DNA of 64,000 nt from Flagellimonas chongwuensis (GTDB lineage Bacteria; Bacteroidota; Bacteroidia; Flavobacteriales; Flavobacteriaceae). Below the pieces are notes generated by a model that made no database searches, was not told the origin of the DNA, and was given only the letters and a program-made list of their open reading frames with translations. A program made the position numbers and the translations under genes. The stretch spans positions 682,001 to 746,000 of the forward strand of contig NZ_WYET01000004.1 in NCBI RefSeq assembly GCF_013376415.1, read 5' to 3'. Positions 17,865 to 28,054 of the stretch are shown here, one piece after another (position 1 is the stretch's first letter; the number at the start of each line of letters is the position of its first letter).

Positions 17865-19349
17865 TCATTTGGTAATCTTTTCTGAAATAAATGCACTGAA
17901 CTCCCTTGGATGAAAATCCCAAATAAGAGGCAGTAAGTAGTACACCATAAGTGAAAGGAACACTATGGAAACAATGTTCATCCATATCCCACTCTTTGCC
18001 ATATCGGATATTTTTAAATATCCCGACCCAAAAACAACCGCATTGGGCGGTGTTGCCACGGGAAGCATAAAAGCACAGGAAGCAGCCACTGTGGTAGCCA
18101 CCATTAATATGTAAGGGTTGATGTCGAGTCCTATGGCAATCGGTGCCAAAATAGGAAGCAACATGGCGGTCGTAGCCAAGTTTGAGGTTACCTCGGTAAT
18201 AAAATTTACGGAGGCAACGATTACTACAACCAATACAATAAGGGCCAATCCTTGCAACAGACTCATTTGACTGCCCAGCCATTCTGCCAATCCGGTCGTT
18301 TCAAAACCAGAGGCCAAGGCCATACCCCCTCCAAACAGCAATATGATTCCCCAAGGAAGCTTTACAGCGTCTTCCCAATTGATCAAAGGTTCCTTTTTGT
18401 TGTCACTTTTAATGGTAAACAACAAAATACCAGCGCACATGGCTATTATGGTATCATCGATGGCTGGCAACAAGGGTTGAAGCACAAAAGAGCGGGTTAT
18501 CCAAGCAAAAGCGGTAAGGACAAAGATGCCCAAGACTATTTTTTCTTCCTTCTTCATGGGCCCCAGTTGTTTTATCAATGCATTGATTTCCTCCCTTCCA
18601 CCTGGAAACTCTTTCTGTTTAAACGTAAAGGCAAACTTGGTCAGGTAAATCCAAGCGATGACCAAAAGTGGAATTGCTATGGGCAATCCCCACTTGGCCC
18701 ATTGCCAGAACGTAATCTCTATCCCGTAGACCTCTTCTACATAACCGGCGAAGACCAAATTCGGAGGTGTTCCAATCAAGGTGGCCACCCCTCCAATGGA
18801 AGCACTGTAGGCTATTCCGAGCATAAGCGCCTTTCCAAAAATCAAGTTTTCGTCTTCCCGTGTAGCTGGATTGTCCTTTAGCTGTGTAACAATGGACATG
18901 GCTATGGGCAACATCATTACTGAAGTGGCGGTGTTGGAAATCCACATGGACAAGAATGCTGTTGCCACCATAAAGCCCAGAATGATCTTGGAGACATTGG
19001 TCCCTATGATGCGAATAACCTGCAAAGCAATCCGTTTGTGCAGATTCCATTTTTCGATGGCAATGGCCAACATAAAGCCGCCCATATATAAAAAAATGTA
19101 CTTGTGTCCGTATGAAGCAGTGGTACTCGATAAGTCTACAGCTCCCGTCAATGGAAATAGAATGATGGGCAAAAGTGCGGTCACCCCAATTGGGATAGCC
19201 TCGGTCACCCACCATATGGCCATCCAAAGGGTGATTCCCAACATGCTAAAAGCACTCTCTGGCATACCCGAAGGAGGGTCAAAGGTTTGCAGTATCAAAA
19301 AGACCAATGGCCCCAGTACCAAAAAAATATTTCTTTTTACCAAACTCAT
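17865..19349 (-). CDS. DASS-family (SLC13-type) sodium-coupled anion symporter
   Basis: 494 residues, strongly hydrophobic, with the paired family motifs SNTATSVMMLPIA (about 145) and ITEVTSNLATTAMLLPI near residue 395, plus WWVTEAIPIGVTALLPI at the N-terminus. Members import di- and tricarboxylates or sulfate with Na+. Substrate cannot be fixed from sequence, but esterase partners favour an organic acid. Its ATG overlaps the stop of the SGNH hydrolase gene (ATGA), so the two are translationally coupled. Confidence 0.9.
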   Translation of the reverse strand: MSLVKRNIFLVLGPLVFLILQTFDPPSGMPESAFSMLGITLWMAIWWVTEAIPIGVTALLPIILFPLTGAVDLSSTTASYGHKYIFLYMGGFMLAIAIEKWNLHKRIALQVIRIIGTNVSKIILGFMVATAFLSMWISNTATSVMMLPIAMSIVTQLKDNPATREDENLIFGKALMLGIAYSASIGGVATLIGTPPNLVFAGYVEEVYGIEITFWQWAKWGLPIAIPLLVIAWIYLTKFAFTFKQKEFPGGREEINALIKQLGPMKKEEKIVLGIFVLTAFAWITRSFVLQPLLPAIDDTIIAMCAGILLFTIKSDNKKEPLINWEDAVKLPWGIILLFGGGMALASGFETTGLAEWLGSQMSLLQGLALIVLVVVIVASVNFITEVTSNLATTAMLLPILAPIAIGLDINPYILMVATTVAASCAFMLPVATPPNAVVFGSGYLKISDMAKSGIWMNIVSIVFLSLMVYYLLPLIWDFHPREFSAFISEKITK

Positions 19350-20125
19350 TTTTGGGTCTTGTAAGGTTCAAAATTCATTTCATCCACCAATTGTCTCAAA
19401 AAGTCACCTGTGGTTGGTAAAACAAACGATAGATATAATTTTTCGTCGTTCGCATCCTTGGTAATCAAACGGTCTGGAACCTCAAGAATGGATTTGCCCG
19501 TAAGCAATTTGGTAATGGTCAAAGCAATCAAATACGTACCATCTGAAGAAGGATGTTTGTCATCAAAATAGAATTCCAAATCAGGCCTCGCAGTTCTAGC
19601 CTTCATATATACTGGTCCCACTGGCAACACTTTTGCATTTAGCGATGTGGCCAGATCCATGTACCCTTTGGTAATGGTCTCTTGCATCAATGGATTGGAT
19701 TTATAGGCCCAGGTCATATAGAAAATGGGCTCCGCTCCTTTGGAACGGACCAATTCGGCAAACTTGCTCCCATATTCCTTAAAACGTTCCGGAGTGTCTA
19801 TGGTACTAAGGCTATGGTCACCAAACACCACATAGTCCCATTCTTTCTCTTCAAGTAGTTGGCGGGTAACGGTTCCTTTTTCACTTTTCCAATGCTGTTC
19901 CAAATTACTGCCACCCACTGTGGATTGATGTGCAGAAATATCAACCCCCTGTGTTTCCGCCATAGCATCCACCAATTGGGGCATGTTCCAAAAGTAGGTG
20001 AAGCTATTTCCAACAAACAATATTTTGATGGGGTCTTCCTTTTCTTGGGCACTTAGCTGAACCGGAATGGTCAGCACCAGTGCAACAATCCATATACTCA
20101 GATTTTTGATATGTTTATTTCTCAT
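19346..20125 (-). CDS. secreted SGNH/GDSL-type hydrolase
   Basis: About 259 residues from the ATG at 20125 (a TTG at 20140 gives five more). Signal peptide to QLSAQ, then block I LFVGNSFTYFWNMPQLVDAM with the nucleophile Ser, a middle STVGGSNLEQHW, and the C-terminal D-x-x-H in FDDKHPSSDGTYL. Typical of SGNH esterases acting on acylated carbohydrates or similar esters. It lies between susD and a DASS carrier in one operon, consistent with ester cleavage after SusCD capture. Substrate unknown. Confidence 0.85.
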   Translation of the reverse strand: MRNKHIKNLSIWIVALVLTIPVQLSAQEKEDPIKILFVGNSFTYFWNMPQLVDAMAETQGVDISAHQSTVGGSNLEQHWKSEKGTVTRQLLEEKEWDYVVFGDHSLSTIDTPERFKEYGSKFAELVRSKGAEPIFYMTWAYKSNPLMQETITKGYMDLATSLNAKVLPVGPVYMKARTARPDLEFYFDDKHPSSDGTYLIALTITKLLTGKSILEVPDRLITKDANDEKLYLSFVLPTTGDFLRQLVDEMNFEPYKTQK

Positions 20126-20151
20126 AATTTGATAATGCAATTCTTATTGGT

Positions 20152-21570
20152 TTATTGATTGACCGGGGTTTCGTCAAAAAAGTTGGGAATTGGGTTGGGA
20201 ACATTATCGTTCCTGTCTATTTCAGATTGTGGATACAAAAACCGTTGTGGCAGCTCATTGCCCGTGTTCGGGGCGATAGGTACCCTGACAACCGTTTCTC
20301 CCTCGGTTCTTCGGGTATCGTTGAAGGTTTCTATTTGTCCAAACAAGGTAATGTAACGTTCTTCCAAGATTTCGCGGAGCAGGGCATTTTCTGGACTGAT
20401 ACCATCCGTATTTTCAATTCCTCCTACTTCAAAATCCGCCGACACATAAGGTTCATAGTTTACTTGGGATAGGTCTACATTTCTAAGGTATCCTCCCGTG
20501 TCCATAAATGCCCTGTACTCGTTCAGATTGGATAGTCCTGTACCAAAACCACTGGCCCTTAGTCCTGCCTCTGCTAATATCAGAAGGTTTTCCTCATAGG
20601 TGACCAAAGGTGCCGGGGCATCCTGGGCCGCAATACCGTCTTCTATATTTGGCTGTATTCCTGTGCTATTCGTGGTGAAAAGAAAACCATATCGTCCTGT
20701 TTCATCGGTCTTGGCATTACCCCTATAATTGGAGGGTATCGGATTTCCTGCACCTGAATCCACAAGGCTTGCCATAAAATCGGATACTATAAGATCGGAC
20801 TGGCGTACCTCAATGGCAAAAAATTGATAATTGAGATTGGAGTTTTCCGCCGCAGTTCCATGCGGTCCATACATACTGTTCGCCATGGAGCTAATTCCGT
20901 TGCCCGCGGCATTCAATGCGGCTTGATAGTTCTTGGTATGCATGTAAAAACGTGCCTTAAGCGTATAAGCGGCCTCTATCCATGCATTGGCGCCCCCATC
21001 AAAATAAATATCGGAACCGGCACTTGGTCTTCCAGTTCCTTGGCCCAACAACGAAATTGCGGTATCCAAGGTGTTCTGTATTTTTCCATAGACCGAGGTC
21101 TGACTTTCAAACACAGGATCTGTTATAGCAACATTTCCAGCTTCATCAAAAGGGATATCACCATATAGGGATGCGATGGAACCTGCTACCTGTGCCTGTA
21201 AAACCAAGGCTATTCCCTGAGCTATCGGGCCAATTTCATCATTGAGAGCGGTCTCTTCCGCAATCAACGCGTTTCTGTAGCCATTTACAAAGGCATCGTT
21301 CCAAAGGGCATCAAAATCACTGGTAGTCACCGAATAATTATAGAACCCTTCATGCTGTCTATCTATTCCTCTATACTGGCCGGCAAAAATAGCGGCTCTA
21401 CGGGCCGATTCTCCGCTCTGGAACAATAGGTTTCCCACTTCTGCCCCCGTCAGCACAGAACTGAAGGAACTCTCCGTAAGGTTATTGGGGTCGTTGTTCA
21501 AGTCGTCGACCAAGTCACTACAGGATGCCAGTAGCGTACAAAGTATTACGATGGATATATAGCGTTTCAT
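20152..21570 (-). CDS. SusD/RagB-family substrate-binding lipoprotein
   Basis: 472 residues with a lipoprotein signal (LLASCSDLVDD, Cys16) and the alpha-helical TPR-like SusD pattern (WNDAFVNGYRNALIAEETAL, WIEAAYTLKARFYMHTKNY, ILEERYITLFGQIETFNDTR). SusD-type proteins sit on the outer surface and lid the SusC channel. It follows the susC gene by 18 bp. No binding specificity can be inferred from the sequence. Confidence 0.92.
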   Translation of the reverse strand: MKRYISIVILCTLLASCSDLVDDLNNDPNNLTESSFSSVLTGAEVGNLLFQSGESARRAAIFAGQYRGIDRQHEGFYNYSVTTSDFDALWNDAFVNGYRNALIAEETALNDEIGPIAQGIALVLQAQVAGSIASLYGDIPFDEAGNVAITDPVFESQTSVYGKIQNTLDTAISLLGQGTGRPSAGSDIYFDGGANAWIEAAYTLKARFYMHTKNYQAALNAAGNGISSMANSMYGPHGTAAENSNLNYQFFAIEVRQSDLIVSDFMASLVDSGAGNPIPSNYRGNAKTDETGRYGFLFTTNSTGIQPNIEDGIAAQDAPAPLVTYEENLLILAEAGLRASGFGTGLSNLNEYRAFMDTGGYLRNVDLSQVNYEPYVSADFEVGGIENTDGISPENALLREILEERYITLFGQIETFNDTRRTEGETVVRVPIAPNTGNELPQRFLYPQSEIDRNDNVPNPIPNFFDETPVNQ

Positions 21571-21588
21571 TATAATAGTTTTTTTTGA

Positions 21589-24500
21589 TTAGAAGTTAAG
21601 TGTTAGGCTAAACAAGTAGGATTTAGTGCTTGGGTTGTTGAAATAATCTATCCCTCTAGCTGCACTTACCCCCGAAAGATTGGTATCGGGGTCGTTTCCT
21701 TCAAATGGGGCCCATAAGAACAGGTTTCTTCCGGTCACTGAAAATTCAGCGGATTGAATTCCCATGGAATCCGCCATCCATGCATTTTTTAAACGATAGG
21801 AAAGGCTTAATTCCCTTAAACGGGTCCATGAACCATCTTCAATATACAGTTCATCATTTCCATTGCTGAAAAATCCTCCATCCCCATTGTACCAAGCTTC
21901 GGTAAGAGCAACTGGGCCTGCACCAAAATCCTGTACATTCCCCCTAAAGGTTTCCCCGATATTGATAATGTTACCGTCCGCAGTAAAGTAATTTCGTGTC
22001 GCCGTGACCTCATTGGCCGTATCGTACCAGGTTCCCAAATCGCGCATCACGGATTTGGTTCCGGCATAAATATCTGCACCTTGATAGGTTTCCAGCAGGG
22101 CTGTCAATCTAAAATTCTTGTACGAAATGCTTGTGGTCAATGACCCTTGCCAATCTGGGTTGGGGTCACCGATTACACCTTCAACCTGGTCTTGCTCGGG
22201 AAATCCGTATTCATCATAAACAATGGAACCATCTTCGTTCCGGAGGGTTCTGGACCCCCACAAGACACCCAAAGGCTCTCCTTCTACCGCACGGGAACTA
22301 ACTGCAGAAAGACCTCCTAGGTTTAGGGATTCTATTCCTGCTAAGTCGGTCACCTTATTACGAACTTGTGTGAAATTCGCATCTATCGACCAGCTAAAAT
22401 CCCCCGTATCTATGATACGATAGCCTAAATCCAGTTCGTATCCTTTGTTTTCAATTTCAGCGCCATTGGTATATACGGATGTGTAGCCCGTTGAATTGGC
22501 CTGTGGAAACTCCAACAACACATCTTCCGTAACATTTGAAAAGTATGTTCCACTTATGGAAAGTTTGTTCCTAAAAAAGCGTAGGTCCAAACCTAACTCC
22601 ATTTCCTTTTTCCTTTCTGGTTTCAAATTGGTATTACCACGACTGGCACTTGGTACAAAAGCTCCATTACCGAACAACCCAAGATTCAGTCCTCCTCCGT
22701 ATGAATCGCCAAATGTGGGGGAAACATATACATTTGAGGTGTTGTATCGGGCGGGCTGTACACCTACCTCACCATAGGAAGCCCGTAATTTTCCAAAAGA
22801 AAAGAAGGTACTTTCCAGAAAAGGTTCCAACTCGGAAAACTGCCAAGCCACAGAGGTAGATGGAAAAATGAATGCCTTGTTGTCCATATCCCCAAAAGTA
22901 GAAGCGGTCTCGCCCCTGACCGTGGCATTTACATACAACATCTCGTACAGCGCAAATGATGCCGATGAATATACCCCCACGGTCCGTTCTTGTCCTTGGG
23001 AACTATTGGTCTCTATATTTTCGGGCAGGATATTATCCGAATCCCGTATACCACTGTCCACATCGAGGAACTGAACAAAGTTGGTCCCGACATATCCATT
23101 CACCGCTCTTGATTTATCGTTATAATTAAATCCCAACAAAAAATCACCACTGACATTATCTGTTAGGTCAAAATTGGTCTTGGCGATGTAATCCATATTA
23201 AAAATGGTATTGGTCGCCAACTCCTGGCTAATAAAACCGGTACTATAAGAACCAGATGCGGAACCTGGTGTGAAAAATTGATTTCTTTTCTCACTGTAAT
23301 GGTCAAGTCCCACTCTACCGATCAAGGTCAACCAAGAGTTGGGCGTAGCGGTCAACTCCACATTGGTGATGAAACGATCTACCTTGGCCAAATTTTCCTG
23401 CTCGTTTATGGTCCACAGTGGGTTATTGTAGGTGGGCGTACCATCCGCGCCCAAGGGTTCTCTGTATGATCGTTGTCTGTCGGATACAGGTGTAGCGTCG
23501 CTATTTGCAAAATAGTCCCCCCGATAACCGGTAATATCAAAATCCACTGGATTCCTTAGCAATCCGAGATATAGTCCTGAACTGTTAGCTCCTTTTAAAA
23601 TTCTATTGGACTTGGTCCGTGAATAGGAGGAGCTGATCTTCAAACTAATTGCATCGGTAAAGTTTTGTCTGGCATTAAAGCGCATGGTCGTTCTATTATA
23701 ATCGGAATTGTTCCTGATGATACCTTGTTGGTCCAGATTTCCCAAGCTAAAGAACATGGAACCTTTTTGATTGCCTCCACTAATGCTCAAGTTGTTTTCC
23801 AAAAAGTGTCCATTATTAAAAATCTTATCAAAATTGGAATCATGGAAGGTTTCCCTTGAGTTTTTGTTCAGAATAGGATAATGGACATTTCCGTTTTGAT
23901 CCAGATAAAACTCGCCCGAGGTATCCAGTTCATCCAGGCCACCGGACCTTTCGGACAGCTTATCGCCCCAGGAATCCCTGGCCCTTTGATCATATACCCC
24001 ATTATCGCCCTGGCCGTATTCATCCTGTTGCGGATATCTACGGTTAATTTCATCGTAGGAATAGGTACTCTTTAAGCTTACGGAAAGTCGGCTGTTGAAT
24101 TTACCGGTTTTGGTCGTAATATTGATGACACCGCCTAAGGCCTGGGTACCCCATAGAGCCGCTGCCGATGCTCCTTTGAGTACGGTAATGCTCTCGATAT
24201 CGTTCGGATTGATATCGTTCAGCCTTGATTCTTGGTTCACTCCACCGCTATCGCTGTTTCCTCGCACATCGTTACTAATGGGAACGCCGTCCACAATAAT
24301 AAGCGGTTGACTGTTTCGGGTGATGGAAGACACCCCCCTGATCTGAATGTAGGAACCTGCCCCCGGATCGCTCGAGTTCCGTGAAATACGTACTCCGGAG
24401 GATTTACCCGATAAACTATTGAGTACATTGGTCTCCCCTGCCTCGGCCACCTTGTTCCCAGAAACCGTAGAACTGGCATAACCCAAATCGTCTTTCTGTT

Positions 24501-24840
24501 CCTTAAATCCCAAAGAAGTTACGACAACCTCATCAAGGGCCTCTGCACTCTCTTCCATTACAATATTTAAGGTAGCACCGCTCCCCACCGTTTTGGTTAC
24601 CGTGGTAAACCCAATATAACTGAATAGAACTTGTGAGGATTCATCGCGTACCGTAATGGCGTAATTACCATCAAAGTCTGAAGTGGTTCCATTAGTTGTC
24701 TCTCGCTCAAGTATGGAAACCCCGGGCAATGGCTGCCCATTTTCGTCAGTTACTTTTCCTGAAATTTGTTTTTGAGAAGATACAATTTGAAAGGAAAGGA
24801 CCCCAAGAAGCAAAAATGCATGCTTAAGTCTGAATTTCAT
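21589..24840 (-). CDS. SusC/RagA-family TonB-dependent outer-membrane transporter
   Basis: 1083 residues: signal peptide, carboxypeptidase-D-like domain (about 25-110; ISGKVTDENGQPLPGVSI), TonB-box region (DEVVVTSLGFKEQKD), plug domain with QIRGVSSITRNSQPLIIVDG, and a long beta-barrel ending in an aromatic residue (LFSLTLNF). Imports a substrate handed over by SusD, powered by TonB. First gene of a unit running to 14671 with SusD, an SGNH hydrolase, a DASS carrier and two lipoproteins; no glycoside hydrolase is present. Confidence 0.95.
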   Translation of the reverse strand: MKFRLKHAFLLLGVLSFQIVSSQKQISGKVTDENGQPLPGVSILERETTNGTTSDFDGNYAITVRDESSQVLFSYIGFTTVTKTVGSGATLNIVMEESAEALDEVVVTSLGFKEQKDDLGYASSTVSGNKVAEAGETNVLNSLSGKSSGVRISRNSSDPGAGSYIQIRGVSSITRNSQPLIIVDGVPISNDVRGNSDSGGVNQESRLNDINPNDIESITVLKGASAAALWGTQALGGVINITTKTGKFNSRLSVSLKSTYSYDEINRRYPQQDEYGQGDNGVYDQRARDSWGDKLSERSGGLDELDTSGEFYLDQNGNVHYPILNKNSRETFHDSNFDKIFNNGHFLENNLSISGGNQKGSMFFSLGNLDQQGIIRNNSDYNRTTMRFNARQNFTDAISLKISSSYSRTKSNRILKGANSSGLYLGLLRNPVDFDITGYRGDYFANSDATPVSDRQRSYREPLGADGTPTYNNPLWTINEQENLAKVDRFITNVELTATPNSWLTLIGRVGLDHYSEKRNQFFTPGSASGSYSTGFISQELATNTIFNMDYIAKTNFDLTDNVSGDFLLGFNYNDKSRAVNGYVGTNFVQFLDVDSGIRDSDNILPENIETNSSQGQERTVGVYSSASFALYEMLYVNATVRGETASTFGDMDNKAFIFPSTSVAWQFSELEPFLESTFFSFGKLRASYGEVGVQPARYNTSNVYVSPTFGDSYGGGLNLGLFGNGAFVPSASRGNTNLKPERKKEMELGLDLRFFRNKLSISGTYFSNVTEDVLLEFPQANSTGYTSVYTNGAEIENKGYELDLGYRIIDTGDFSWSIDANFTQVRNKVTDLAGIESLNLGGLSAVSSRAVEGEPLGVLWGSRTLRNEDGSIVYDEYGFPEQDQVEGVIGDPNPDWQGSLTTSISYKNFRLTALLETYQGADIYAGTKSVMRDLGTWYDTANEVTATRNYFTADGNIINIGETFRGNVQDFGAGPVALTEAWYNGDGGFFSNGNDELYIEDGSWTRLRELSLSYRLKNAWMADSMGIQSAEFSVTGRNLFLWAPFEGNDPDTNLSGVSAARGIDYFNNPSTKSYLFSLTLNF

Positions 24841-25008
24841 TTTAAATGTTTTAAGTTTGATTAGTTTAGAGTAAAAACTACCAAAAAAACAAAAGTTGTT
24901 GTTTTGATATTATTGTGCTTATATGATTGACAATTATATAAATAATCATCATTTATATTGTCACTTTAATAACTTTTATCAATTTTTATCAATTTTTAAC
25001 CGACTTAC

Positions 25009-26166
25009 ATGCATACAGAAGACGAGATAAATAAAATTCATGCGGAATTTATCTCAAAACTAGAACGCCATTATGGCAAATACGATCCGAACACGAACAA
25101 ATTCGAATCCACAAGCAATTCAAAGATTGCACGTGACCTATTTTATAGTGATTCGCAATTCTCTAGATTAATAAACAATACAGCATCGGAAGGTGAGCTC
25201 ACCCGGGCCCTACGAAATGTTCAGCGTCTTTTGGACGTAAATGAGCTTCGCGGTAAGGTGAAGAAGTTAGGTGAAAAGCCTAGCGATTCCTTTTTCAGCA
25301 ATAAGAAATACCTTTTCGGCATCGGGCTTTTACTATTAGCTTGCATCCTAGCCACCTACATGATAACACGCTCCAACGAAACAATTGACCAAACGGAGGA
25401 ACTATCCGAGGAGACCCGATATGAAATGTTACGGTGGGGTTTTGAAAATAATTACGTAAAACCCTATGTTCGACTAAAAGAACTACCAGAAGATTGTTAC
25501 TACCCTTGTTACAAATATCAAGGTAAATGGAAGCTCAAAGAAGAATATAAGATTCCTTTTTTTAGGGAAAGAAACGGATTTCATTATGTGGCAAAAGAAG
25601 TGGTCATGTATGCTCGGTGTATGGATGAAAGGGATGATCGCGGAGAATCTTTCGAAGGATATGAATATCAAAAGCATGAGATTTGGTATGATAAACGCGA
25701 GGTTCCCATCGATTCATTTTTAACCAAGGACGCCAATCCCAAATTGATTTCATCCTACATGAACTCCAACTTTGAAGATGACCCCAATTACGTAAAAATT
25801 GCCTATGTGCATACCTTTTTCAAAACCGAGTTCAGTATTGATGGTGAACAAATACAGCGTTCCGGCAAGGCTATTGGACGTGACATTGAGTTTGTCCCTC
25901 AAGAAGTTCTGGAAAAAGAGGCCGTATCTGCAAAGTTATTGAACGAACTAAAAAGCGAGACCAACTCCATAGCCAAAAATCTATTGGATGACTTTTCAAA
26001 ACCCATTACGTGTAATCCGACGATGGCGCCCAATGTGGATTTTAACCAAATCAAAGAGGGAGATGTCCTAAGTTTTGACTGCCAGTTCAGCACCGGGAGA
26101 TTTCTTGTTGACTATAACAAATCTTACATTTTCACAGATCAATACATTAGTACCTTCTGTAGATAG
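25009..26166 (+). CDS. unrecognised single-span membrane protein with HTH-like cytoplasmic domain, divergent from susC
   Basis: 385 residues, no family recognised. Seen: a basic and helical N-terminal part (about 1-85) with an HTH-like stretch (NSKIARDLFYSDSQFSRLIN), one membrane helix at about 101-120 (YLFGIGLLLLACILATYMI), then a long C-terminal part, presumably periplasmic, with paired cysteines (DCYYPCYKY) and a C-terminal Cys. The layout, DNA-binding-like inside and sensor-like outside, suggests a membrane-tethered regulator. It is transcribed away from susC with a 168-bp AT-rich gap, so it may control the SusCD locus (inference). It converges with pckA. Confidence 0.6.
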   Translation: MHTEDEINKIHAEFISKLERHYGKYDPNTNKFESTSNSKIARDLFYSDSQFSRLINNTASEGELTRALRNVQRLLDVNELRGKVKKLGEKPSDSFFSNKKYLFGIGLLLLACILATYMITRSNETIDQTEELSEETRYEMLRWGFENNYVKPYVRLKELPEDCYYPCYKYQGKWKLKEEYKIPFFRERNGFHYVAKEVVMYARCMDERDDRGESFEGYEYQKHEIWYDKREVPIDSFLTKDANPKLISSYMNSNFEDDPNYVKIAYVHTFFKTEFSIDGEQIQRSGKAIGRDIEFVPQEVLEKEAVSAKLLNELKSETNSIAKNLLDDFSKPITCNPTMAPNVDFNQIKEGDVLSFDCQFSTGRFLVDYNKSYIFTDQYISTFCR

Positions 26167-26175
26167 ACCAAAGAT

Positions 26176-27792
26176 TTAGAATGCGTACCGCTGTGGTCCT
26201 CCCCTTCGGATTTCCTCACTGGCGTGCTCCTCGAACTTTTTAAAGTTTTCCCTAAAGGCATTGGTGAGCTTAAAGGCCGTTTTGTAGTACGCCCCGTCAT
26301 CGTTCCATGTAGCCCTTGGGCTGAGCACCTTGGTCGGAACTCCCGGGCATTCCCGTGGCTGGGCCACCCCAAAGACCGAGTGGATGTGGTACTTCTCATA
26401 ATTGTACAGTCCCAGCTCCCCGTTCAATGCGGCGCTGATCATTGCCCTGGTGTACTTCAGCTCCATGCGCGTGCCCACTCCGTAGGGACCACCGGTCCAG
26501 CCCGTGTTCACCAACCATACGTCCACTCCGGATTCCTTCATCTTCTTGCTCAGCATCTCCGCATACCTGGCCGGGTGCAATGGCATGAACGGCGCCCCGA
26601 AGCATGCCGAAAAAGAGAGCTGTGGCTCCACAACACCAGCTTCCGTTCCCGCTACCTTGGCCGTATAGCCCGATATAAAGTGATAGGCGGCCTGTGCAGG
26701 GGTCAGTTTCGAGATCGGAGGCAATACCCCAAAGGCATCGGCCGTAAGGAAAAAGATGTTCTTTACGTTATTCCCTATCGATGGCCACTGGATGTTATCG
26801 ATATGGTGTATCGGATAGCTCACCCTGGTGTTCTGGGTAACCGACGTATCTGTAAAATCGACCTCGCCGTTGTCGTCCATCACCACGTTCTCCAAAATAG
26901 CGCCCTTTTTGATGGCACCGTAGATCTCCGGTTCCTTCTCCTTTGATAGATCGATCACCTTGGCATAGCAACCTCCCTCGAAATTGAACACCGTGTTATC
27001 GGGGGTCCAACCATGCTCGTCGTCCCCTATCAGTTTTCTGTCAGGGTCCGTGGAGAGGGTCGTCTTCCCCGTTCCGGATAGTCCAAAGAATATCGCCGTG
27101 TCCCCAGATTCCCCCACATTGGCGGAACAGTGCATGGGCAACGTGTCCTTGTATACGGGAAGGATGAAGTTCAGCGCGGAGAATATCCCTTTCTTGATCT
27201 CCCCGGTATAGCCCGTACCACCGATAAGGGCAATCTTCCTGTCAAAGTTCAGTATCGCAAAGTTGTGCTGCCTGGTACCGTCCTGCTTTGGGTCGGCCAT
27301 AAAACCGGGCGCGTTGACCACGGTCCACTCCGCATCGAAATCCTCCAATTCCTCCTCAGTGGGCCTGAGGAACATATTATAGGCGAACATGTTGGACCAT
27401 GGGTACTCGTTGATCACACGTATGTTCAAACGGTAGTCCGTATCGGCACAGGCGTACGCATCTCGAACATACAGCTCTTTGGTGTTCAGGTAGGCGATGA
27501 CCTTATCGAACAATGCATCGAACTTTTCACTGTCAAAGGGGATATTGATGTCCCCCCACCAGACCTTGTCCTTGGTGATATCATCCTTCACGATGAAACG
27601 GTCCTTGGGTGACCGGCCCGTAAACTCCCCGGTATTGACCGCCAAGGCACCGGAGGAGGCCTCACGGCCCGTTCCATTGTCGACCGTGATTTCCTGAAGC
27701 TCTTCTGGGGTCAATTGGTAATTGATGTTGTTGGAGTTAAGGTTTAATTTTTGAAGCGACGCAATAACGTCGGCGGAAGGTGATACGGACAT
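26176..27792 (-). CDS. pckA: phosphoenolpyruvate carboxykinase (ATP)
   Basis: 538 residues, family-typical. Motifs: RSPKDRFIV at 60-68, the P-loop-like kinase-1a GLSGTGKTT at 237-245, kinase-2-like LIGDDEHGW at 255-263, and the C-terminal GGPYGVGTRM substrate region. Converts oxaloacetate and ATP to PEP for gluconeogenesis in the cytoplasm. The gene is visibly richer in G+C and in C-ending codons than its neighbours, as expected for strong expression. It is monocistronic, ending 10 bp from the convergent gene at 25009. Confidence 0.97.
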   Translation of the reverse strand: MSVSPSADVIASLQKLNLNSNNINYQLTPEELQEITVDNGTGREASSGALAVNTGEFTGRSPKDRFIVKDDITKDKVWWGDINIPFDSEKFDALFDKVIAYLNTKELYVRDAYACADTDYRLNIRVINEYPWSNMFAYNMFLRPTEEELEDFDAEWTVVNAPGFMADPKQDGTRQHNFAILNFDRKIALIGGTGYTGEIKKGIFSALNFILPVYKDTLPMHCSANVGESGDTAIFFGLSGTGKTTLSTDPDRKLIGDDEHGWTPDNTVFNFEGGCYAKVIDLSKEKEPEIYGAIKKGAILENVVMDDNGEVDFTDTSVTQNTRVSYPIHHIDNIQWPSIGNNVKNIFFLTADAFGVLPPISKLTPAQAAYHFISGYTAKVAGTEAGVVEPQLSFSACFGAPFMPLHPARYAEMLSKKMKESGVDVWLVNTGWTGGPYGVGTRMELKYTRAMISAALNGELGLYNYEKYHIHSVFGVAQPRECPGVPTKVLSPRATWNDDGAYYKTAFKLTNAFRENFKKFEEHASEEIRRGGPQRYAF

Positions 27793-28003
27793 GATTTCTT
27801 GTTCTGTTGATTTATATATGCTTTCAAGAATATCAAAAAAATGGCAGGTAGTAAGAGTTTAACAACGTTTACTAATTTTTAACGATTTTCATATCAATTG
27901 GCGTCGCTGCTTTCCACTTAAACAGTATTCAATTACAACCTCATATTAATCATTATTATATTGGGTTCTATTTAAATGAATTTAAGGTATACACTAAAAT
28001 CAA

Positions 28004-28035
28004 AAAAGCACTATCAAATGGTTGACAGTGCTTTT
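28004..28035. terminator. hairpin with T-runs, bidirectional terminator candidate
   Basis: AAAAGCACTATCAA (28004-28017) pairs with TTGACAGTGCTTTT (28022-28035) with one mismatch; A- and T-rich flanks give a U-tail on either strand. It lies in the 700-bp gap between pckA and dps. The rest of that gap holds only the repeat at 28055-28149 and decayed AT-rich sequence. Confidence 0.55.
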
Positions 28036-28054
28036 AAAACATTCGTTTATGGTG

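Noticed and set aside
18252..18881. 209-codon plus-strand frame across the DASS transporter gene
   Set aside because: Antisense shadow of a clear membrane transporter gene; no motif.
26224..26946. 240-codon open frame antisense to pckA
   Set aside because: Long only because pckA is G+C-rich with biased third positions; the composition is not protein-like and pckA is certain.
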